From contig OY992538.1 of the NCBI GenBank assembly GCA_963921195.1, forward strand, positions 11,866,330 through 11,930,329: a stretch of 64,000 bases of DNA, read 5' to 3'. Positions within the stretch are counted from its first letter, which is position 1; the number at the start of each line of letters is the position of its first letter. This DNA is from Pegoplata infirma (Eukaryota > Arthropoda > Insecta > Diptera > Anthomyiidae). Positions 58,301 through 64,000 of the stretch are shown piece after piece. The translations under genes were made by a program, and so were the position numbers. Under the pieces are notes generated by a model, which worked only from the letters and a program-made list of their open reading frames with translations, did no database searches and was not told the origin of the DNA.

Positions 58301-61300
58301 GACTACAAACCGCCCATGTTATCGTGCGTTCGTCGACCATCCTCCTGATGAATTATTTGATCAGAATAGTAGTTGGTGAAAGTACACCCAGGGGAGTATT
58401 TCTCTTCACCTCGTCTCTACAACCCCGGAAATGGGTATCTATCAGAAGTTCAATGGTTTCCTGCCTGCTTTCTGCAAAGGATCCATCTGGATTATTAGGA
58501 AATCCTGGTACACTGTTATCTTTAGAAAAAACTTTACGTAGTCTCGCAGCTTGCGTAGTTCCCTCCAATTCTCCACAGAATATAAAGGGCAATTTACACG
58601 TTAACTACCCTTGACCACCCTTATCCCCTATTTCCCAGTATTAGTGATACGATTTGCCGGGTTTAAATAATTTTATATGAAAAATTATTTGAATTTGACA
58701 ATCGTTATCCCCCAATACTGGGAAATAGTAGATAAGGGTGGTCAAGGGTAGTTAACGTGTGAATCAAGCTTAAACAAGGATTCTCTATTCGTCTTCCGGG
58801 TTTCCTTTTTAAAAGTATTTAAACTGAGACGATAGTCTTCCGTCGTATTATCTTTCTGCGCCTTAAGAGTTTCCTACTTTCTGTTCTTAAAAGCTTGAGT
58901 TCCGGCGTCCACCACGATTGATGGATCTTCTTCGCAGGCAAGCTCATTGGACGGGATTTGAGATAAGCTTCACTAAGGGTGTTTGCCACTAAGATAACGG
59001 ATTTCTGCAAATCTTGTATGCTGACCGGTTTCTCTATTTCTGGAGGCGGCAAGACTTCGGAACTCAACCCAAATCGTTTCTTGGGGTTCCAACAAGGGAT
59101 CCTATTCTCCTTTGAGAGTTAAATGCTGAAGAGTATCCAGTAATGGTCGGAGAAAGAACATTCGTTAGATACCCTCCAGTCTGAAATTCTAACCGTGTCT
59201 ATTTTTAAAACCAAAGTTATATCAATAGCGTATTCCCTTATTATGTTATAGAAAGTCGTCATATTTCCCTTGTTACATATAACTAAATTTGTGGATAAAA
59301 AGTAATCAAAAAGGGACTCACCTCGCCTGTTGATGTCACTGCTTCCCCACAGCGTATGGTGAGCATTGGCATCTCTGCCTACCGCAATACCCTGGTCCTT
59401 GGCCATACAAGCCTCCACCAGAGGTGCATCTGAATCTATTTCGAATGATTTTGGCCAAAGAAATAATTTTATTTGGCCGAACAACGTTCCGCTGTCCAAT
59501 CTCTAATATCAGTAAAACACCCCCCGTAAAAGTATCGATAGAACAAAGACACACAACCTACACTCCGAAGATGCTCCAAGGAGTTAGATATTCCATAATC
59601 CCCTAAAAGTATAAGCGATATTTTTTGTACGCGGTAAAGTAGCTCTAATGAAGCATTAAATCATCATGTTCCATTTTGAGACGGATGTAGGTGGTATAAA
59701 CTGTCAAAAGATCAGATGATGTGAGGTATCTTCTACAACGTTTTAAAAACCCTAAACACTTAAATGCTTCCTTCGCTACTTAAAAAATATGTGTTTATTT
59801 CAACGGACATCACACTGTATTTTTATGCCCAGAACATAGACTAATACAGACTCGACATAAGTGACAGGTGTCAAAAAAGTAGTCCTTAACCATATGGTTA
59901 ATTTTTATATTTTATATAACGCGCCATAAGAAAAATAGATGCCAGATCGGGTTTTATTGTTTCCCTCACTCCTAAGTCATAGAAAGTGTTGCCATGTTAG
60001 CTCTACGGTCGAGTCTGTATATCAGAGTCATAGAGTAGGATAACAAATGACATTTGAAAAAGTAGTAAACAAAAACCATATGGTATTGTTTCCGAAATTT
60101 TGTCACAAATCGAAATGTGAGCGAGATGGAAGATACCAGTTTTACAGTGAGAATGCAGATTGTTTTTGTCTCTCTTTGCCATAGAGTAAAGAAGATCAGA
60201 GATTTTGATAGGCCCCAAAACAATATGTCACTTTATATAAATTGGTTCTCTTAATGTTTAAGAGAGTTTTTACATGCAATAGCATAGGCAACATTAAGAG
60301 AACCAACTTATTGAGAGAGCAAAATAAATGGCATCCAACCAATTTGACACCCACTGCTCTTTGCTTTACGTTTGAACTTTAGTTTGGCATTGCCAGAACT
60401 TTCCAATTATCTTTGGTGATGCCAGGTCTACAAAACGGTCGATGTATTACTTTATAATTTTGTCTGTATATATTCTGTGTTAGAGATGCGCGCGTGACAC
60501 GAATATTTCGTGATTTACATGATTCATGCGTGATCGTGAGTGCGCGTGATTAGAAAAAATTGTTTCGTGCGTGAGCGTGCGTGCGATTTAAATTAATTTT
60601 TATGATTGTTTTCAGGAAATTAAATACTTTTTGTGACAAAAATCGGAAAATGTAAAATAAAAATTTGTTTTGTAAATTTCGTGAGTCTTCGTGAGCGTAA
60701 AAAAAATGTTATTACTCACGTTAGCGTGCGTGAACAGTAGCTTTCGATTGATCAATATTCGTAATACCACACCCCCAATGTGTGCTAGCTAGCGCAGTAC
60801 TCAGAGTACAGAATTGCGCCTTCTGTGCATTGAAATCGAAATTTTTTTTTTTAGTTAAACAGTGTTGCCATATGGCTACTTTTAAAATTGGCTTAAAAAG
60901 AAAACCGCTAAAAAATACGGTTTCCTTTATTTTTCTTTCTCTATTAATTTTTGGTAGTAAAGTAGTGTATAATTTTGCCTATTCTTCTGATCCTTTAAAT
61001 CCATACATATACTTTATGGGGTCTCTGATACCTGATTTCAAATTTTTATAAAACCACGTTATTAACTGTCAAAACAAAATACCAGACATTACATACATTT
61101 TACATGACATTTAATGAATGGTAATTTCTTTTGACAATTAAGACGGCATAAATAAACGCGCTCATTTTAAAATGCTGTACCCTAAGGTAAGAAAGAATAT
61201 AAATTGTAAATTGGTAAAAAATTTTTAGGTAAATTAACATTTTTCATTTCAATAAATATTAATAAAATGGATAAAAATTTCCATCACTTTTAAAACATCA

Positions 61301-61873
61301 ACTCTAAGTTTTTGTGTTGTAAAAGTGTTAAGGTCTGGTTACTCAACGGGTAATGTAACGTAAGTAGCAGTAAAGTTTTAACTGTTAAGCTGGATTTTTT
61401 TGCTAACGTGTATAAATTATCCCATACAAATTTGACGTTTTTTAACTATATACGGCAAATTTATGTCAAATTTGTATGGGATAATTTATACACGTTAGCA
61501 AAAAAATCCACCTTTAATTAAAATTCTTTTGATTTGTTACTTCGTTCAGTAATCGTTTGCGGGAATTGCCATAAAAAAAATATATAAACTGCTGATCTGT
61601 TGCTGATACTTGCGTTGCGTTACCAGTTGAGTAACGTTCTCTATTATCCTTGCTAATTTTTTTACATTAACATTATTTTTAATTTTTATAGTTGATGTCA
61701 CATTTATTGTTGATATATTAATAAATTTCCGTACTACTTTTGTTAATGGGCAAGATGAAGTTGTCTCACATCCGGGCCGTATAGCGGTGCATTATTTAAG
61801 TGGTTGGTTTTTAATCGACCTCGTAGCAGCCATACCATTTGATTTACTATTGGTAGGCAGTGATACAGACGAG
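52323..61873 (+). CDS. sei: Seizure, ERG-type voltage-gated potassium channel (5' part)
   Basis: ERG channels are six-transmembrane potassium channels with a cytoplasmic cyclic-nucleotide-binding-like domain. Three exons are visible: 52323-53372 (350 codons), 56368-56611 and 61692-61873, all with GT-AG edges and fitting phases; 492 residues lie in the window. Exon 1 follows an acceptor at 52294; an in-frame TAG at 52311 makes ATG 52323 the start in this exon. Its product is basic and low-complexity, with a Gln-rich tract at about 178-198. Exon 2 begins [20 protein letters not shown] and [17 protein letters not shown], then S1 (about 385-407, [19 protein letters not shown]). Exon 3 gives S2 and S3 ([34 protein letters not shown]). 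S4, the pore and the C-terminal domain lie beyond the window. No PAS (eag) domain is seen. Without splicing, exon 1 would end after 21 extra residues at 53438. Confidence 0.92.
53655..53735 (+). mobile_element. tRNA-like head of a probable SINE
   Basis: A-box-like TAGCCTAGTGG (53659-53669) and B-box-like GGTTCGAAGCT (53712-53722), with spacing near that of a tRNA gene. The acceptor-stem halves do not pair and the anticodon arm is not tRNA-like, so a working tRNA is unlikely. The following 150 bp (to about 53880) may be the body. Lies in the first seizure intron. Confidence 0.5.
54470..55240 (-). repeat. Inverse copy of the 17930-18670 repeat
   Basis: AACTAAGCCAGATAGAGCAA and the inverse TTGCTCTATCAGGCTTAGTT bound most of it. 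Blocks on cutoffs such as GGCATTAGTACAAATAATGC at its right end match the outer part of the copy near Chip. Inner text (TAATGGGTCCAAATTTTGAA, TCGGCAATATTTACCGAGAT) is shared. Confidence 0.6.
55245..55400. repeat. Short stretch of the TCTATAGAAAAAGTCTCA satellite
   Basis: A few units (TCTGATACATTTTTCCTATG, GGAAAAAGTCTCA) related to 8646-8975 and 49842-50490. The rest of the intron to 56367 has no recognisable gene. Confidence 0.5.
57554..57962. mobile_element. TIR element with ATCG-rich palindromic interior
   Basis: CCCAATAAACCAA at the left is the inverse of TTGGTTTATTGGG at the right. The inside is full of GATATCG and CGATAAC units in both orientations (for example ATATCGTTTTCGCTATCG at about 57688 and 57806). 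In seizure intron 2. Confidence 0.6.
58353..59554 (-). pseudogene. Broken non-LTR retrotransposon (endonuclease and start of RT region)
   Basis: On the minus strand, in shifted frames, are an apurinic-type endonuclease remnant ([20 protein letters not shown], later [17 protein letters not shown], about 59119-59430), a linker ([16 protein letters not shown], about 58870-58930), and the region just before the reverse transcriptase core ([23 protein letters not shown], about 58440-58560). These are hallmarks of jockey/R1-like elements. No reverse transcriptase catalytic motif is visible; the sequence is lost beyond about 58200, which is the element's 3' side. A small palindromic element interrupts it at 58592-58764. 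Confidence 0.75.
58592..58764. mobile_element. Small inverted-repeat element inside the retrotransposon relic
   Basis: ACACGTTAACTACCCTTGAC (58596 on) is matched by GTCAAGGGTAGTTAACGTGT ending at 58760, and the pairing continues through CACCCTTATC. The retrotransposon reading continues on both sides, so this is a later insertion. Confidence 0.75.
59837..60028. mobile_element. Second copy of the 32816-33115 element
   Basis: Left end AGACTAATACAGACTCGACA and right end GGTCGAGTCTGTATAT. The middle keeps ATGCCAGATCGG and TTGTTTCCCTCACTCCTAAG but is about 110 bp shorter. Confidence 0.6.
60480..60780. repeat. CGTGAGCGTGCGTG-rich stretch
   Basis: Clusters of GTGCGTGAGCGT-like units on the left (60490-60590) and, partly inverted, on the right (60680-60740: ACTCACGTTAGCGTGCGTGA). 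Possibly an element with low-complexity ends. No gene. Confidence 0.35.
61391..61510. mobile_element. 120 bp palindromic element next to seizure exon 3
   Basis: TGGATTTTTTTGCTAACGTG and its inverse CACGTTAGCAAAAAAATCCA form the ends, pairing on through TATAAATTATCCCATACAAA. It lies 180 bp upstream of the exon at 61692. Confidence 0.75.
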
Positions 61874-63289
61874 GTAAGTTTGAAAAGTTTTCAAATTAAA
61901 CTTATGTAAAAAAATATCTAACAAAAAAGAAGCATTAGTAAAAAAAAAACAAGTTTTTGTATAAATTATGTATTGTATTTTGATTTTTTAATATATTTTT
62001 TTTAATTTTAGACTTTTTTTTAATTTTTAGTCATCATTAAGCTAAAAGTATTGATTTTGAGAAAGCTTTTACAAAAAAAAATTTTAATCATTTAGATATT
62101 ATTTTTTTTAAACATAAATTTGTATAAGGGTTTGTTTTTTTTTTGATTTTTAGGATTACTATTTTTTTCAATTTTATTTTTCTTTAAATTGTTCTTGGTC
62201 CGATTATTGTAAAACTTTTAATTTTGAGATTTAAAAAAAAACAAGGAAAATCGGACACTGTCAAGCCTACGTAAGTTAATTTCCTTATTCTTTAATTTTG
62301 TTAATTGAAAATATATTTTTTTTGATTGGCTTTAAACGACTTTAAGCCTTTTCATGACTCTTTTAAATATTATTCATAACAAAAAAAAAACATTTACAAA
62401 AAAATAATTAATAATTAAAACTATTATTATTTTATGTCTTTTAAAATTGAGCCTTACTATTGTAAAACGTGTCTACTTTTTTCTCGCAGTGTAAAATTTT
62501 AGCATATTTTTTTTTTTTCATTATTCCCCCTTTCTTCTGTTTCCTTTTTCCTGTTTCTCTTTATTATTTTGGTCTGTCTAATCAAAACAATATGGCAACC
62601 TTTGAATGATCGACTAAGTAGTAGGTAGCTGGCATTTTACAAAAAAAAAAAAAAAAAAACATGTTCAAAAACTCCAACTTTTATGAATTACACTTAAAAA
62701 AATAATGTGCTTAAAGCCAAGTGTAAATGTTTTAAATTTAATTTTTATGTGTGTTTGATTGATGTTTCGTTGTTTTCGTTTATAGTTTCAGTTTGTAGAG
62801 ATACTTCGTTTCGTTTCGATTTTTTTTACTTTTTGTTTGTTTTACAATAGTTGGTTTAATATAATTTTTTTTAAACAAAATTATTGTTTATTTTTCCTAT
62901 GCAAAATCATTTTTAATTAAATTGAACAATAACGCATATTGTTTTCTATCCAAGAATAAAAAGTGGTAACAATAATTGACCTATTTCGAAGCTGTCCCAG
63001 ATTAGTTTAGAGTTCGTTTTATCAAATCTTAAAGGGAATTCACATCATTTTTTTTTTGTGGCTTATAAAGAATAGTGGTTTCCACTAGGGTTTTTTCTGG
63101 GATTCCCGTCCCGGGATTTCCCGGTACATTCTTTATGCGGGATCCCGGGAAATTAAAAATACTGGAAAAAGCGGTAAAATCTTCTAAATTTTTCCCCGTA
63201 TTCCCCTATGACCCGGAACCCACAGAAGACTGACGCTATTCCCACATGAGACCTCATTAAGTCTGCGTCTACATTCCTGGACAATTTTA
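61874..63289 (+). other. Downstream intron of seizure
   Basis: Follows the donor GAG|GTAAGT at 61873. No exon encoding the S4 helix or pore can be found before the window end, so the gene continues outside. 63080-63200 holds GGGATCCCGGGA-like sequence, similar in style to 38135-39010. Confidence 0.6.
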
Positions 63290-63816
63290 CACTCAGAAAA
63301 TTATGTAAGTTACTACATGTAAGTTGTTTATTTATTTTGCAGTAGTAAGTTGTTTTCAACTACAAAGTCAGTTGTTTTTGTATGAAAAATATCAAACAAC
63401 TAAGTATTTCTGTTAGTTATTTTAAGTCTTTTTTTAATAACTAACCAAAAAGTACTGTAATGTAGTAACAGTTATTTAAAGTAGTTAATTTTATTTTTTT
63501 TTATCTCTGAAAAATTTTCAAAGTTTTTTTTCCAAAAAAAAAAAATATTTTTCACAACTTTAAAAAAAAAAAAAATTTTCAATTTTTTTTCTGAAAAATT
63601 AAAAAAAAAAAAAAATTTTATTTTTACTACATTTTAGCTGTTTTGACTACAAATGTAAATAGTTTTTACTACATAAGTCAGTTGTTTTTTGTCAGTTAAA
63701 ATAACTAACATTGTTAGTTGATTTAACTGAAAAAGTAGTTGACCCCAAAACAACTTACAAAGTAGTTATTTTAACTGACATTTTCAGTTGTTTTTACTAA
63801 CATAATTTTTTGAGTG
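63290..63816. mobile_element. 527 bp TIR element with TA flanks
   Basis: CACTCAGAAAATTATGTAAG at the left and ACATAATTTTTTGAGTG at the right are inverse with one gap, with TA on both sides (63288-63289, 63817-63818). The motif AACAACTTAC and AGTCAGTTGTTTTT recur inside in both orientations. A second, diverged copy starts at about 63906 (CACTTAGAAAATTATTGCAG) and runs off the window. Confidence 0.75.
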
Positions 63817-64000
63817 TAGATAAAGTGACTGGAGATTCAAGTGCAATGAGCGCAGCCTGGCTGTCACTGCATATACTGATTCTCCTATCCCTTCACCTGT
63901 TCCTTACACTTAGAAAATTATTGCAGTTACTACATAACGGTCATTTGTGTAGTAAATAGTAGTTGTTTTTAACTACAATTTCAGTTGTACTTGTATAAAA

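Noticed and set aside
58204..58614. 136-residue plus-strand frame
   Set aside because: It is antisense to the retrotransposon protein remnants on the minus strand.

Overview
The window looks like nuclear DNA of a higher fly (Brachycera; a calyptrate fly is plausible, but the species cannot be read from the sequence). It is strongly AT-rich, its genes are split by GT-AG introns, and the recognisable proteins are closest to Drosophila genes. Eight genes can be supported: a mitochondrial BolA3-like gene (5629-6040, minus), Chip/LDB1 (15117-16853, plus), ribosomal protein L39 (21278-21602, minus), gamma-SNAP (25566-30561, plus), Nap1 (34357-40427, plus), a MADF-domain gene (44053-45186, minus), a stomatin-like 2 gene (46432-49315, plus), and the 5' part of the ERG-type potassium channel gene seizure (52323-61873, plus), which runs off the window end. 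The genes are unrelated housekeeping, chromatin and neuronal genes, not a pathway. Their grouping recalls the neighbourhood of the same genes near the tip of Drosophila 2R (from memory).

Layout. 1-5250: nested short terminal-inverted-repeat (TIR) elements, then a 2.1 kb foldback holding a dead Tc3-type transposase whose N-terminal part exists twice in opposite orientation. 5.6-6.0 kb: the BolA3 gene. 6.2-14.6 kb: a stack of nested transposons, including a 4.7 kb TA-flanked insertion largely made of a 29-31 bp satellite that flips orientation, followed by a GC-rich 540 bp palindrome. 15.1-16.9 kb: Chip. 17-21 kb: repeats. 21.3-21.6 kb: RpL39. 21.85-25 kb: further copies of the 7-13 kb element and several small palindromic elements. 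25.6-30.6 kb: gamma-SNAP, with a first intron full of elements. 30.8-31.2 kb: a pure 7-bp tandem repeat. 32.2-33.3 kb: a cluster of related small elements. 34.4-40.4 kb: Nap1. 40.6-43 kb: degenerate satellite and two precise small elements (one with TTAA flanks, one with 5-bp duplications). 44-49.3 kb: MADF gene and stomatin-like 2. 49.8-51.7 kb: satellite and a 1.2 kb foldback. 52.3-64 kb: seizure, whose introns hold a tRNA-like SINE, a broken non-LTR retrotransposon and other elements.

I saw no CRISPR array, operon, prokaryotic gene or obvious new enzymatic system. The most notable content is the transposon architecture: paralogous copies within the window give empty-site evidence for insertion boundaries and order. 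Exon boundaries were placed by hand from splice consensus, reading phase and remembered protein families. No alignment was run.
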